64,000 bases of DNA from CAZECE01 sp964510525 (GCA_964510525.1 CAZECE010000071.1:56121-120120); one strand, 5' to 3'; positions 1 to 8,962 are shown, numbered from the stretch's first letter. Numbers and translations are program-made. Notes: generated by a model not told the origin, from the letters alone.

Positions 1-643
1 GAGGTTGCTCAACCAAATGCCAAAGCGCATCGGCCATATCCAGCGCCGAGGTAGGACTTCCAACTTGATCACATACCACGCGTAACTGAGGTTTTTCGGC
101 CATCAGTTTCAGCATGGTATTCAAAAAGTTTTTACCCAAATTTGAATACAACCAAGCCGTACGCACCACGGTCCAATCCAAATCTTTGTAGCGCATCAAC
201 TGCTGCTCACCGGCCAATTTACTGGCACCGTAAACGTTAATGGGACTGGTGTGGTCGGTTAAGCGCATCGGCACAGAGGACTGCCCTGAAAAAACATAAT
301 CAGTCGAGACATGAATTAAGCGCGCCTTTATGCGCTCACAAACCTCAGCCAACACACCAACAGCACGGCCATTGACCTCAAAGGCCAAAGACTCTGCCTG
401 CTCAGCATGATCAACCGCCGTATAAGCGGCCGTGTTGATCACCACCTGAGGTTTGAATGCTTCCAGCTGACTCGCGACCAGGGCCGCATCCAGCAAATCA
501 AACTCAGGTAAATCAAACCCCTTCACCTCATAGATCGATTCTGAGCCATTAGCGGAAGCATGGCTTAGCAAATGCTGACCTAACTGACCATTGGCCCCTA
601 AGATGGCAACTTTTGGCTTATTAAACTCTTTTACCAGACTCAC
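1..643 (-). CDS. rfbD: dTDP-4-dehydrorhamnose reductase, 3' end missing
   Basis: NADPH-dependent reductase making the last step of dTDP-L-rhamnose synthesis in the cytoplasm, for surface polysaccharide. The visible 214 codons begin MSLVKEFNKPKVAILGANG; the Rossmann motif GANGQLG lies near residues 16-22, followed by STDYVF and the short-chain dehydrogenase YGASK pair (Tyr/Lys). I chose the GTG at 643 because an AGAGGG ribosome site lies about 7 bases upstream. The frame is open to base 1, so the C-terminus lies outside the window. It follows rfbC by about 70 bases on the same strand, so it is probably the third gene of manC-rfbC-rfbD. Confidence 0.93.
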   Translation of the reverse strand, partial: MSLVKEFNKPKVAILGANGQLGQHLLSHASANGSESIYEVKGFDLPEFDLLDAALVASQLEAFKPQVVINTAAYTAVDHAEQAESLAFEVNGRAVGVLAEVCERIKARLIHVSTDYVFSGQSSVPMRLTDHTSPINVYGASKLAGEQQLMRYKDLDWTVVRTAWLYSNLGKNFLNTMLKLMAEKPQLRVVCDQVGSPTSALDMADALWHLVEQP

Positions 644-714
644 GATGCAACCCTCTTCACTGCTAAATACGGTATCTTTTCTGTTAGTTCTTCGTAGTTA
701 TTTCTTCGTAAAAT

Positions 715-1260
715 TTATATAGGCGTACAATCGGAAAACGCACACCCTTGTAAATCTTTAGGGGAGACATTGGGAACTTGGCCATTCAGAGGCCAATCGA
801 TCGCCAAGTCAGCGTCATCCCATAAAATGCCTTGCTCCAAATCGGGCGCATAGACATCCGTGCATTTATAAACCACTTCGGCTTCGGGCGTTAACGTATA
901 AAACCCGTGTGCAAAACCTGCCGGAATCCAGAGCTGGTTTTTTTGCTCAGCACTTAAAGTCAACGCAACCCACTGACCATAAGTTGAAGAAGCCTTACGA
1001 ATATCGACCGCAACATCCCAAATTTCCCCACGAATGCAACGCACCAGTTTACCCTGCATTTGCGGCGCTAACTGATAATGCAAACCTCGTAACACACCTT
1101 GAGTAGAAAAGCTGTGATTGTCCTGCACGAAGATATCAGGAAGGCCCAGTTCAGCAAACTTAGGCTGATGATAGGTTTCCATGAAAAAACCCCGCTCATC
1201 GCCCCAAACTTTGGGAATGATTTCAATCACATCAGGTATTTTGGTGGGTTTAAACTCCAT
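715..1260 (-). CDS. rfbC: dTDP-4-dehydrorhamnose 3,5-epimerase
   Basis: Cytoplasmic cupin epimerase that converts dTDP-4-dehydro-6-deoxyglucose to the L-lyxo sugar, feeding rfbD. The 181-residue length is normal for the family. The catalytic His is in RGLHYQ (His61), a second conserved His is in AGFAHGF (His118), and conserved tyrosines are in YKCTDVY (131 and 137). It lies between manC (28 bases upstream) and rfbD, so the three are probably co-transcribed to supply rhamnose and mannose donors for lipopolysaccharide or exopolysaccharide. Confidence 0.95.
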   Translation of the reverse strand: MEFKPTKIPDVIEIIPKVWGDERGFFMETYHQPKFAELGLPDIFVQDNHSFSTQGVLRGLHYQLAPQMQGKLVRCIRGEIWDVAVDIRKASSTYGQWVALTLSAEQKNQLWIPAGFAHGFYTLTPEAEVVYKCTDVYAPDLEQGILWDDADLAIDWPLNGQVPNVSPKDLQGCAFSDCTPI

Positions 1261-1287
1261 GCGCTTATTCTCTCTTAATAATCTTTC

Positions 1288-2706
1288 TTAATTTCGCCCA
1301 TATTCATCAACAAAACGCACAATATCATCTTCACCCAAGTAGGCGCCGGTTTGCACTTCAATAATCTCAAGAGGGATTAATCCAGGGTTCGCCAAGCGGT
1401 GCTTTACACCCAGCGGAATATACGTCGATTGATCTTCCGTCAACATGACCACTTCATCATCTCGCGTAATCTCAGCAGTACCCTTTACCACCACCCAGTG
1501 CTCAGCGCGGTGATAGTGCATCTGCAAAGACAGTTGCGCTCCAGGCTTCACCTGAATGCGCTTTACTTGAAATCGTTCACATGCACAAATCGACTCATAC
1601 CAACCCCAAGGTCGATAAACGCGTTGATGATGATGGGTTTCATAACGCTCATCAGAATCCAGCAAGCCAACAATTTGCTTAACCTGCTGGGAGGCTTTCA
1701 TATCAGCAACCAACACCGCATCCGCTGTTTCCACCACCACAGTATCTTTCAAGCCAATGGTAGCGACCAAGCGCGAATCCGCTCGAACCAAACAGTTTTC
1801 ACTCTCTATCGTTCGCACGTCACCCAAGATAGAGTTGCCATCAGCGTCCTTAGGCAACTCTGCCGCAACCGAATGCCAACTGCCCACATCACTCCAATGC
1901 CCTGAAAGCCCAACAACCGCCGCTTTTTCAGTGGATTCCATCACTGCATAATCAATCGACTCGCTGCGTACTTCAGAAAAAGCATCCGCATCAACGCGTA
2001 TAAAGTCTCGATCTTGCTCACACCGAGCAAACGCTTGCTCAGTGCCAACGGCGATGTCTTCCGCATAGCGGTTTAATTCAGACAAATAAACAGCCGGGCT
2101 TAGTAAAAACATCCCACTGTTCCAGTAATACCCTCCCTTAGATACATACCCTTCCGCGGTTTTTAGATCGGGTTTTTCGACAAATTGTTGTACTTCCCAG
2201 GCTTGAGGCTGATTCTTTATCGCGGTTCCGGCTTGGATATAACCAAAGCCAGTTTCAGGTCGCATCGGTTCAATACCAAAGGTGACTATGCAACCATCCT
2301 GCGATAACTGAAGACCGGTTTGAACCGCCTGCGCAAACACCTTAGTATCCTGCAAGGTTTGATCCGACGGCAACACCAACAACGAGGTATCGCTTCTGCC
2401 ATTTTTCTCGGCCCAAAGTGCAGCCAAGGCAATCGCTGCGGCCGTATTCCGCCCGCAGGGTTCTAACAAAATATGCGCTTTGCATTCAAGTTGATTCAAC
2501 TGCTCAGCGACTATAAAACGATTATTTTCACCACAAATGACCAACAGTTCTCCCACCCCAGGTAAAGCCTGAGCGCGTTGAACCGTTTGCTGGAATAAGC
2601 TCAACTCATCATCCAATAAGCTGATGAATTGCTTTGGGTAGCCTTTTCGAGACAATGGCCACAGACGTGTCCCACTACCTCCTGCCAAAATAACCGGTGT
2701 TAACAT
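1288..2706 (-). CDS. manC: mannose-1-phosphate guanylyltransferase / mannose-6-phosphate isomerase
   Basis: Bifunctional type II enzyme that isomerises fructose-6-P to mannose-6-P and joins mannose-1-P to GTP, giving GDP-mannose for surface polysaccharides. The N-terminal nucleotidyltransferase carries GGSGTRLWPLSR (near residues 9-20) and FVEKPD; the C-terminal cupin isomerase carries QMHYHRAEHW. The frame is open up to 2778, but I set the start at the ATG at 2706 (MLTPVILAGG), which matches the family N-terminus and gives 472 residues; MVFK four codons earlier is an alternative. It is the first gene of the rhamnose/mannose operon. Confidence 0.93.
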   Translation of the reverse strand: MLTPVILAGGSGTRLWPLSRKGYPKQFISLLDDELSLFQQTVQRAQALPGVGELLVICGENNRFIVAEQLNQLECKAHILLEPCGRNTAAAIALAALWAEKNGRSDTSLLVLPSDQTLQDTKVFAQAVQTGLQLSQDGCIVTFGIEPMRPETGFGYIQAGTAIKNQPQAWEVQQFVEKPDLKTAEGYVSKGGYYWNSGMFLLSPAVYLSELNRYAEDIAVGTEQAFARCEQDRDFIRVDADAFSEVRSESIDYAVMESTEKAAVVGLSGHWSDVGSWHSVAAELPKDADGNSILGDVRTIESENCLVRADSRLVATIGLKDTVVVETADAVLVADMKASQQVKQIVGLLDSDERYETHHHQRVYRPWGWYESICACERFQVKRIQVKPGAQLSLQMHYHRAEHWVVVKGTAEITRDDEVVMLTEDQSTYIPLGVKHRLANPGLIPLEIIEVQTGAYLGEDDIVRFVDEYGRN

Positions 2707-2801
2707 CTTAAATACCATCCTGCTGGTCGACATAATCAAGGTGCGGACTTTAACATGAATATTTGCAGGCCGGAACAAAGCCAGATCACAGAGGATAGTA
2801 A

Positions 2802-2823
2802 GCGGATTTTGGGCGGATTTTGG
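2802..2823. repeat. 11-bp perfect tandem duplication
   Basis: The unit gcggattttgg occurs twice head to tail between manC and the downstream end of the next minus-strand gene. It lies about 100 bases upstream of the manC start and could fall in its promoter region. It is one of about sixteen similar short duplications in the window. Confidence 0.85.
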
Positions 2824-2846
2824 TATGCTAGTTTGTGTTACGTTTT

Positions 2847-3518
2847 TTATTCTTCATCACTTAATTTTTTCAGTCTAAAGGATTCTTCATCCAAAAATAG
2901 CTGAATTTCTGCTTGAGAATAAAACAAGTCTGACCTCCCTTCAGGGGTGAAATTAGGCACTTCGTAGACTTCATTATGGGATAGAAACAGCACCGTTTTA
3001 GTGTCTTTCAGTAATTTTTGAGCCATATCAGAAGGATAAGGGTTTGATTCAAGACCTTGATAAGGCCTTTTAAAATTGAAAATATCGTTCAATCTGGCGC
3101 GTTCAATTACTTTAAAAATATATCGGCGCACTTGTACTTGATCGAAGGCTTCACCATGGCCACATTTGCTTTCTAGTTGACAGGTGAATTCTGAAACAAC
3201 CTTACGCCTGATTTGATCGTCAGACCCCAACGCTTGGTATGTTTTAAGGGACTCGATTCGGCCAAAATCAACACTTTCTGGCAAATCAGAGCTTGAATCA
3301 GGCATGCGAGAAATCGACTTACTATTGGGTACAACTTTCCTAGTGTTAGACACTTTCCCTGAATCAGCAGGGCCACCAGGGATGATTTCTTTAAGGCAAG
3401 AGCTCCAAAAAAAATCCGGCAATAACACATCTTCATGAGTACTACTTGTTTCTTTATGAGTACTACTTGTTTTATTTCGAAGAACATTTCCTTGATGAGG
3501 ATCACCGGACACATTCAT
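2847..3518 (-). CDS. orphan hypothetical protein, effector-like
   Basis: A 223-residue protein I do not recognise. It starts at the ATG at 3518 (MNVSGDPHQG), preceded by AAGGTG; a GTG three codons upstream is possible. The first 90 residues are polar and rich in Ser, Thr and Asn with a duplicated TSSTHKE/TSSTHED heptapeptide. The rest (from about residue 80) looks folded, mixed helical, with no membrane segment and no signal peptide. The DNA is visibly richer in A+T than its neighbours, and the gene stands alone between manC and uup. A Ser/Thr/Asn-rich N-terminus is the kind seen in type III substrates, and a type III chaperone lies elsewhere in the window, but an effector role is only inference. 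Confidence 0.7.
   Translation of the reverse strand: MNVSGDPHQGNVLRNKTSSTHKETSSTHEDVLLPDFFWSSCLKEIIPGGPADSGKVSNTRKVVPNSKSISRMPDSSSDLPESVDFGRIESLKTYQALGSDDQIRRKVVSEFTCQLESKCGHGEAFDQVQVRRYIFKVIERARLNDIFNFKRPYQGLESNPYPSDMAQKLLKDTKTVLFLSHNEVYEVPNFTPEGRSDLFYSQAEIQLFLDEESFRLKKLSDEE
3435..3476. repeat. 21-bp in-frame tandem duplication
   Basis: Two copies of a 21-base unit beginning atgagtactacttg, 19 of 21 positions matching. The unit is in frame in the minus-strand gene and creates the repeated heptapeptide near its N-terminus. Confidence 0.85.
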
Positions 3519-3608
3519 ACTGCACACCTTACAACCACACCTATCAAAACTGGTGCAAAATTACGCATTTCCCTTGTTTTTTTCAAGTGTTTTATTTGAT
3601 CCCTTGGA

Positions 3609-3614
3609 TATAAT
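3609..3614 (+). promoter_or_regulatory. candidate -10 box for uup
   Basis: A perfect TATAAT lies about 78 bases before the uup start in an A+T-rich gap. No good -35 box stands at 17 bases, so the assignment is weak. A small inverted repeat (TGCTGC ... GCAGCA, 3614-3635) follows directly. Confidence 0.35.
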
Positions 3615-3691
3615 GCTGCCTGAATAACTGCAGCAATATAGATAAACTCAACAACCCCATCGACAGCTCATTACTAAATACTTTATCAGCC

Positions 3692-5590
3692 ATGCCATTA
3701 ATTCATTTTGACCAAGTATCCCTTACATACGGCGATCGTACTCTGTTAAAAAAAGCCGAGTTTACCTTAGAGCCAGGCGAGCGAGTCTGCTTAATCGGGC
3801 GCAATGGCGCCGGCAAATCGAGTTTACAAAAACTGGTAATGGGTGAAATCAATCCAGACGATGGCGAAATCCGCTACAAACAGCTGTTAAAAATAAGTCG
3901 TCTTGAGCAAGCCCTACCTGAAGCCCTGGATCTTAATGTGAATGACATCATTCACGAAGGGCTTAATGAGCTGAAAACCACCATTGATACCTATAATACC
4001 GTCTCATCAGCTCCCGAGACACCCGATACTCCAAAGCAATTACAAGAACTGCAAGCTAAGATTGAATCTCTGGGGGGCTGGGAAATTCAACGCCAAGTCG
4101 ATACACTGGTCTCACAGCTAGAACTGCCGCAACAAAAAAAACTGAGCGAGCTCTCGGGTGGCTGGCGAAGGCGCGTGATGCTGGGCAAAGCCTTGGTGAA
4201 TCAGCCTGACGTTTTGCTGTTAGACGAACCCACGAACCATCTGGACATTCAAACCATCGAATGGCTTGAAAACCACCTCAAACAGTGCAATGCCTGCATT
4301 CTGTTCATCACCCATGATCGTATGTTTTTACAACGACTAGCGACTCGAATTTTAGAGCTGGATCGCGGCCAACTGACCAGCTGGCCAGGCAGTTTCAGCA
4401 ACTATTTAAGGCGAAAACAAGAAACCGAAGAAGCCCAAGCGCATCAAGATGCCTTGTTCGATAAGAAACTTGCACAAGAAGAAGAATGGATTCGCCAAGG
4501 CATTAAAGCACGTCGAACTCGTAACGAAGGTCGCGTACGCAGCCTTCACGCCATGCGCGAAGAAGCCGCGCAACGCCAACCAAAATCGCACACGGCCCGC
4601 ATCCCCCAACAACAAGCCGAACCGTCTGGGCGCATTGTCATTAATGCTAAGAATGTTTCCATGTCCTTAGGCGGCCAGTCACTGATTAGCGATTTTTCTT
4701 TAAAAATTCAACGCGGTGATCGCATCGGCATCATTGGCAACAACGGGGTCGGCAAAAGCACCCTGCTTCGTCTCTTGTTGGGCGAGCTGGAACCTGAAAA
4801 AGGCAGCGTCAAGCAAGGCTCGAATTTACAGATTCGTTATTTCGATCAGCTGCACCAAAAACTGATTCCAGAAAAATCCATTGTTGATAACATCAGCGAT
4901 GGAAAAGATTACATCAAGATTCACGGCAAAGACCGTCATGTTATTGGCTATCTCAGGGACTTTTTATTCTCCCATGAACGAGCGCAAACACCAGTCAAGG
5001 CTCTGTCAGGTGGGGAGCAAAACCGCGTCTTATTAGCCAAGCTCTTCAGCAAACCGGCCAATCTACTCGTACTGGATGAGCCCACCAATGATCTTGATGT
5101 CGAGATGCTCGAAGCCTTAGAAAACCACTTAAAAGCCTACAATGGCACATTACTGATCGTCAGTCATGATCGTAAATTTTTAGATAACGTCGTCAGCAGT
5201 ATTTTAGTGTTTGAATCCGATGGTCAAATTGGTCATTACCACGGGGGTTACAGCGACTGGCTCAAGCACAATAAAGCCTTAGCGGTTGCAGAAAAAGAGC
5301 AAGCCCCTAGCAAGCAAAAGCCCAAAACAGAAAGTGAACCAACCGCGAGCAATGGTAAAAAAACCAAATTAAGCTACAAACACCAACGCGAACTGGATGG
5401 CTTACCCTCTAAAATCGAAGCGTTAGAAACCACCATCGCAGAACTGGAAAACACCATCAGCGACCCCAACTTTTACGACCAAGACCACGGCCTTGTCGAG
5501 GCGACCTTAGATCAACTGGCAGAACATCAATCCGAATTAGAATATCTAATGGATCGCTGGCTAGAATTAGAAGAAGGCGGTCAAGCGTAA
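3692..5590 (+). CDS. uup: ABC-F ATPase Uup
   Basis: Cytoplasmic ABC-F protein of 632 residues with two ATPase domains and no membrane segments; Uup family members act on ribosomes and influence excision of transposons and branched DNA. Domain 1 has GRNGAGKSS (36-44), LSGGWRRRV and LLLDEPTNHLD; domain 2 has GNNGVGKST, LSGGEQNRV and VLDEPTNDLD. An arginine-rich interdomain linker follows the first domain. The last 80 residues form the Lys-rich linker and coiled coil that distinguish Uup from YheS, EttA and YbiT. The window holds a second ABC-F gene (ybiT). Confidence 0.95.
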   Translation: MPLIHFDQVSLTYGDRTLLKKAEFTLEPGERVCLIGRNGAGKSSLQKLVMGEINPDDGEIRYKQLLKISRLEQALPEALDLNVNDIIHEGLNELKTTIDTYNTVSSAPETPDTPKQLQELQAKIESLGGWEIQRQVDTLVSQLELPQQKKLSELSGGWRRRVMLGKALVNQPDVLLLDEPTNHLDIQTIEWLENHLKQCNACILFITHDRMFLQRLATRILELDRGQLTSWPGSFSNYLRRKQETEEAQAHQDALFDKKLAQEEEWIRQGIKARRTRNEGRVRSLHAMREEAAQRQPKSHTARIPQQQAEPSGRIVINAKNVSMSLGGQSLISDFSLKIQRGDRIGIIGNNGVGKSTLLRLLLGELEPEKGSVKQGSNLQIRYFDQLHQKLIPEKSIVDNISDGKDYIKIHGKDRHVIGYLRDFLFSHERAQTPVKALSGGEQNRVLLAKLFSKPANLLVLDEPTNDLDVEMLEALENHLKAYNGTLLIVSHDRKFLDNVVSSILVFESDGQIGHYHGGYSDWLKHNKALAVAEKEQAPSKQKPKTESEPTASNGKKTKLSYKHQRELDGLPSKIEALETTIAELENTISDPNFYDQDHGLVEATLDQLAEHQSELEYLMDRWLELEEGGQA

Positions 5591-5678
5591 TCGCGGTACA
5601 CACTTCGATGACAACCCTTCACAACTGTACCTGTCATTACACACATTTTCCCCCTACCAACATTACCAAACAACTAAA

Positions 5679-5700
5679 ATGCAATTTACATGCAATTTTT
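5679..5700. repeat. 11-bp tandem duplication upstream of rmf
   Basis: Units atgcaatttac and atgcaattttt follow each other in the A+T-rich leader between uup and rmf. This 285-base gap holds no gene I can support and probably contains the rmf promoter. Confidence 0.7.
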
Positions 5701-5875
5701 TCAGATTTATTAGATTAATTTTAGATACAAACCATCACTCAATATGCCAATAAATTCATCGACAGTTACGAACAAATTCGTTAAAAATAACGTTACCTAA
5801 GCAGCAGTGAAAAAACTTAGTCCAGAAAATAACTTAGTCAACAAGTTAAGAACTGACACAGGAGATCTGCATATC

Positions 5876-6097
5876 ATGAAAAGAGTCAAACGAGATAAAT
5901 CACATCGAGCGTTTCAAAGAGGGTATCAAGTGGGCTTATCCGGGCGATCCAGAGAGTTATGCCCTTTTGAAGAATTCAAATCTCGGCAACATTGGCTTGA
6001 AGGCTGGCAGAATGGTCGTGCGGATCACTGGAGCGGTTTCTCAGGTATCGCCGGGTTGCACAAAGTGAATCAGCTTAGCTATCAGCAACCTTGTTAA
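5876..6097 (+). CDS. rmf: ribosome modulation factor
   Basis: Small basic protein (73 residues) that drives formation of inactive 100S ribosome dimers in stationary phase. MKRVKRDKSHRAFQRGYQ, then SRELCPF and WLEGWQNGR, match Rmf. The extended C-terminus containing GIAGLHKVNQL is the form seen in pseudomonads rather than the 55-residue enteric form. The open frame begins at 5807, but the ATG at 5876 has a GGAG site about 11 bases upstream and gives the family N-terminus. It converges with pyrD, the arrangement found in Pseudomonas. Confidence 0.93.
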   Translation: MKRVKRDKSHRAFQRGYQVGLSGRSRELCPFEEFKSRQHWLEGWQNGRADHWSGFSGIAGLHKVNQLSYQQPC

Positions 6098-6130
6098 CAT
6101 CACACATCCCCCTCTTTTGAGGGCATTAAA

Positions 6131-6154
6131 GAAGGCCAACCGCCTTCCTATCTT
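6131..6154. terminator. probable bidirectional terminator between rmf and pyrD
   Basis: GAAGGC ccaac-type loop GCCTTC stem followed by CTATCTTT on the plus strand and TCTTTAAT on the minus strand, between two convergent genes. A second small hairpin (CCCTC TTTT GAGGG) lies just before it at 6109-6123. The U tracts are short. Confidence 0.5.
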
Positions 6155-6186
6155 TAAGGGGCGCAGGGTTAGAGTATTAACCACTT

Positions 6187-7230
6187 TTATTTCTGACTCT
6201 GCGTTATTTTTCTATTTTGATGTAACAAATGGACAATATCTCTCAACAAACTTGGGCCTCGGTAGATCAAACCACTGTACACTTGAACCAAATCAGCGCC
6301 TAGATTCAACTTTTCAATGGCATCATCAGCACAGGTAATGCCTCCCACGCCAATAATAGGTAGCTTGCCTTGGGTACGTTTGAAAATTTGGCTTAATACT
6401 TGGTTCGACTTTCTCTTTAATGGTTTGCCACTGAGGCCCCCCATTTCTTGACCAAATGGCTGATCCTCTACGGCCGAATGATCAATTGTTGTATTGGTTG
6501 CGATCACACCATCGGTCTGTTGAGACACGAGTGTATCAGCAATCACATCAACTTCTTCACCGGACAAATCAGGCGCTATTTTTACCAACAGGGGTTTACG
6601 CTTACCCAGGCGCTCATTTAAAACCTGCTGTTTATTCTTCAACTGTTTAAGCAACTCAACCAAATACTCTTGCGTCTGCAGTGCACGCAACCCGGGGGTA
6701 TTAGGAGAAGAAAGATTCACCGTAATATAATCACAGTGCGCGTAAGCCGCTTCTAAACAAATCAAATAATCTTCTACCGCCAAATCAAGAGGCGTGTCTT
6801 TATTTTTACCAATGTTGACCCCAACAAGCCCCGGCACCTGCCGCTGGTTAAGACGCTCAACCAAGTAATCTATTCCCTTATTGTTAAACCCCATCCGATT
6901 AATAATGGCCTCGCTCGCTGACAACCTAAAGAGCCGAGGTTTGGGGTTGCCGGGCTGCGGCTTTGGCGTCACGGTACCAACTTCTACAAAACCAAAGCCC
7001 AAGGTTAACAAACCATCTAAGTAATCCGCATTTTTATCCAAGCCAGCCGCCACCCCCACAGGGTTCTTAAACGTCAACCCAAACACAGTTTTCGAAACAG
7101 CAGGCAATTCAGAGCCATTAAAAAAACCACACTTTTGAGCCATAGGTAGGCTCTTAAAGCTCACATCGTGAGCAAACTCTGGGGATAAACGAAATAGCAA
7201 AGGCCGAATGGCCTGATAGAAATCTGACAT
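6187..7230 (-). CDS. pyrD: dihydroorotate dehydrogenase (quinone), class 2
   Basis: FMN enzyme of the inner membrane that oxidises dihydroorotate to orotate with quinone, the fourth step of pyrimidine synthesis. It has 347 residues from the ATG at 7230 (MSDFYQAIRPLLF); an in-frame TTG two codons upstream is less likely. The N-terminal helices that bind the membrane are present. Class 2 motifs: GVAAGLDKNAD, NRMGFNNKG and VNLSSPNTPGLR, the last holding the catalytic Ser and substrate Asn residues. LVQVYSGLIYRGP near the C-terminus is the FMN phosphate site. Confidence 0.96.
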   Translation of the reverse strand: MSDFYQAIRPLLFRLSPEFAHDVSFKSLPMAQKCGFFNGSELPAVSKTVFGLTFKNPVGVAAGLDKNADYLDGLLTLGFGFVEVGTVTPKPQPGNPKPRLFRLSASEAIINRMGFNNKGIDYLVERLNQRQVPGLVGVNIGKNKDTPLDLAVEDYLICLEAAYAHCDYITVNLSSPNTPGLRALQTQEYLVELLKQLKNKQQVLNERLGKRKPLLVKIAPDLSGEEVDVIADTLVSQQTDGVIATNTTIDHSAVEDQPFGQEMGGLSGKPLKRKSNQVLSQIFKRTQGKLPIIGVGGITCADDAIEKLNLGADLVQVYSGLIYRGPSLLRDIVHLLHQNRKITQSQK

Positions 7231-7505
7231 CAGCAAAAGGACACACGTTTGTTTAAATGACTGAAAATCTTACTGAAATACAGTGAAAATTCCTATTCTT
7301 AAAAGTCGTCTTTAGACTTTTAGGTCCCAATCTCTCCGGAAAAAACTAATCACAAACACAAAAAAATTTCGCGTTAACATATTTACAATAAAAACAATAA
7401 CTTAGCATGTTAATTAAAAATTTGAAGACCAGAACACACTTTTTCTAATGATTTCAGACTAACAAATGACTGTATATCACACTATATCAACTAAAATTAA
7501 GTATT

Positions 7506-8081
7506 ATGAACAGAATTTTTAAACATAAATCTTCTTCACGCGGTTTTACGTTGATCGAGCTGATGATCACGCTCTCGATTGCAGCCATTTTATTCTCGAT
7601 GGCCGCCCCTGCTTATCGAGACTTTACAATGAATAATTTGCTCGCCAGTCGCATGAACCATTTCAACAGCGTTTTACAGTATGCGAGAAGCCAAGCCATA
7701 AAGGATAAATTGCCCATCACACTGTGCGCAAGTGCCGACGAATTGGCGACCTGCAATGGCACTGACTGGCAATCAGGCTGGGTATTGTTCTCCACCGATG
7801 CTGGCGCTAGCACCACCACCGTATTAAAAGTAGGCTCGGACTTCTCTGACAGTAACGACAGCACACTAACGGCAACGTTTGGACTGAATATTGTTTTTGA
7901 TACAGAAGGAACTCTAACAGGCGGCACTGGGCGCGGCAGTTTTGTGATGTGCGATAACAGAGGTGCAAGTTATGCTAAAGCCATCATTTTAAACAGCGTC
8001 GGCCGAACCCAAAAAGCCTACGATTCAAATGAAGACGGTACCGTTGAAGATCACGATGGCAACGCCGTAACCTGTACTTAA
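7506..8081 (+). CDS. fimT: type IV pilus minor pseudopilin FimT/GspH-like
   Basis: A 191-residue minor pilin with a short basic leader ending SSSRG, the prepilin peptidase site G|FTLIE, and the hydrophobic N-terminal helix (ELMITLSIAAILFSMAAPAY). The C-terminal half is a GspH/FimT head with two cysteine pairs (TLCAS...ATCNG, VMCDN...VTCT). Minor pilins prime assembly of type IV pili at the inner membrane, and FimT proteins can bind DNA during uptake. It is followed 26 bases later by pilV. The upstream 270 bases are A+T-rich with a small hairpin at 7301-7321 and should hold the promoter. Confidence 0.9.
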   Translation: MNRIFKHKSSSRGFTLIELMITLSIAAILFSMAAPAYRDFTMNNLLASRMNHFNSVLQYARSQAIKDKLPITLCASADELATCNGTDWQSGWVLFSTDAGASTTTVLKVGSDFSDSNDSTLTATFGLNIVFDTEGTLTGGTGRGSFVMCDNRGASYAKAIILNSVGRTQKAYDSNEDGTVEDHDGNAVTCT

Positions 8082-8107
8082 CATTGAAAACTCGCAGGAA
8101 CCAACCC

Positions 8108-8665
8108 ATGAGTAACACCACCAACAAAGCTCGTAAGTCTCATCCCATGACACCTCATCTCATAAAGTCTCAGGGCTTTACCTTAGTCGAGCTCCTAGTC
8201 ACCGTTGTGGTGTTAGCCATTGGCTTATTAGGCATGGCGGGATTGCAAACCACTGGGTTAAGCGCCAACCAAAGCGCTTACCACCGATCGCAAGCAACGG
8301 TCGCGATTTCCGACATAATAGATAGAATGCGCTCAAATACAACCGGCGTCACCAATAACGATTATGTTGAAGATGGCTCAACACTCACTGTTAACACCTC
8401 CACATCGACCACAGGTCAAGACTGTATTGACAATACGGCAGGCTGTACACCGGCTGAATTAGCCAGTCATGACATCGCCCAATGGGCCCGCTATTTTTCA
8501 ACCTCTGGCGGCAATACCCCCATATTACCTAATGCATCAGGCGCCATTGCTCGAACCGGGAGCAACTACATCGCTACCATCACTTGGGAAGAAATCACTT
8601 GGAACGAAGAAGGCACTCTAAAAGAAGCTCAAAACAAGCAGATGGTCGTCAACTTCTTTTTATAA
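8108..8665 (+). CDS. pilV: type IV pilus minor pilin PilV
   Basis: A 185-residue minor pilin. The leader ends KSQG before the prepilin cleavage site (G|FTLVELLVTVVVLAIGLLGMAGLQ), and the LLGMAGLQTTGL stretch followed by SQATVAISDIIDRMR is diagnostic of PilV. I set the start at the ATG at 8108, 8 bases after AGGAA; an in-frame TTG at 8084 lacks a ribosome site. PilV normally sits in fimT-pilV-pilW-pilX-pilY1-pilE, but here the operon stops after pilV. Its stop codon lies inside a 12-bp tandem repeat. Confidence 0.9.
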   Translation: MSNTTNKARKSHPMTPHLIKSQGFTLVELLVTVVVLAIGLLGMAGLQTTGLSANQSAYHRSQATVAISDIIDRMRSNTTGVTNNDYVEDGSTLTVNTSTSTTGQDCIDNTAGCTPAELASHDIAQWARYFSTSGGNTPILPNASGAIARTGSNYIATITWEEITWNEEGTLKEAQNKQMVVNFFL

Positions 8666-8680
8666 ACGTTTTTATAAACG
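8657..8680. repeat. 12-bp perfect tandem duplication across the pilV stop
   Basis: The unit tttttataaacg occurs twice. The first copy contains the pilV stop codon; the second extends into the end of the convergent DUF2835 gene. It sits exactly where pilW would be expected to begin downstream. Confidence 0.85.
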
Positions 8681-8908
8681 CTTAATTGAACATAATTTAT
8701 TAGGTACCACAGAAACATCAAACGCAATTTCAAAAGACCCCGATACACCTTCATGTGAAATAAAAGGCCTTAAACTATCCACCGGGAAAGACACTCGCTG
8801 CCCACATCGAGACACAGCCGAAACTGAACGCGCTTGCCCACGATACCACTTGAGGTATTCTTCCGAAGAAATACTCAAATCGATAATCACCGTTGAAACA
8901 GACACCAT
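8672..8908 (-). CDS. DUF2835 family protein
   Basis: A 78-residue protein that matches the DUF2835 pattern: ISSEEYLKWYRGQA, then GQRVSFPVDSLRPFISHEGVSG and a closing FEIAFD. The function is unknown; members are small single-domain proteins found across gammaproteobacteria. The ATG at 8908 is preceded by GAGGAGG, closer than usual. It lies downstream of miaE on the same strand and may be the last gene of that transcript. Confidence 0.8.
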   Translation of the reverse strand: MVSVSTVIIDLSISSEEYLKWYRGQARSVSAVSRCGQRVSFPVDSLRPFISHEGVSGSFEIAFDVSVVPNKLCSIKRL

Positions 8909-8962
8909 TCCTCCTCAAATTAGCCGATAAAAACCAGCCTAACTCTCTGGCGATATCATTAT

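Noticed and set aside
7301..7321. Hairpin AAAAGTC ... GACTTTT upstream of fimT as a terminator
   Set aside because: The stem is A+T-rich and short and no U tract follows beyond the stem itself; pyrD is transcribed away from it.
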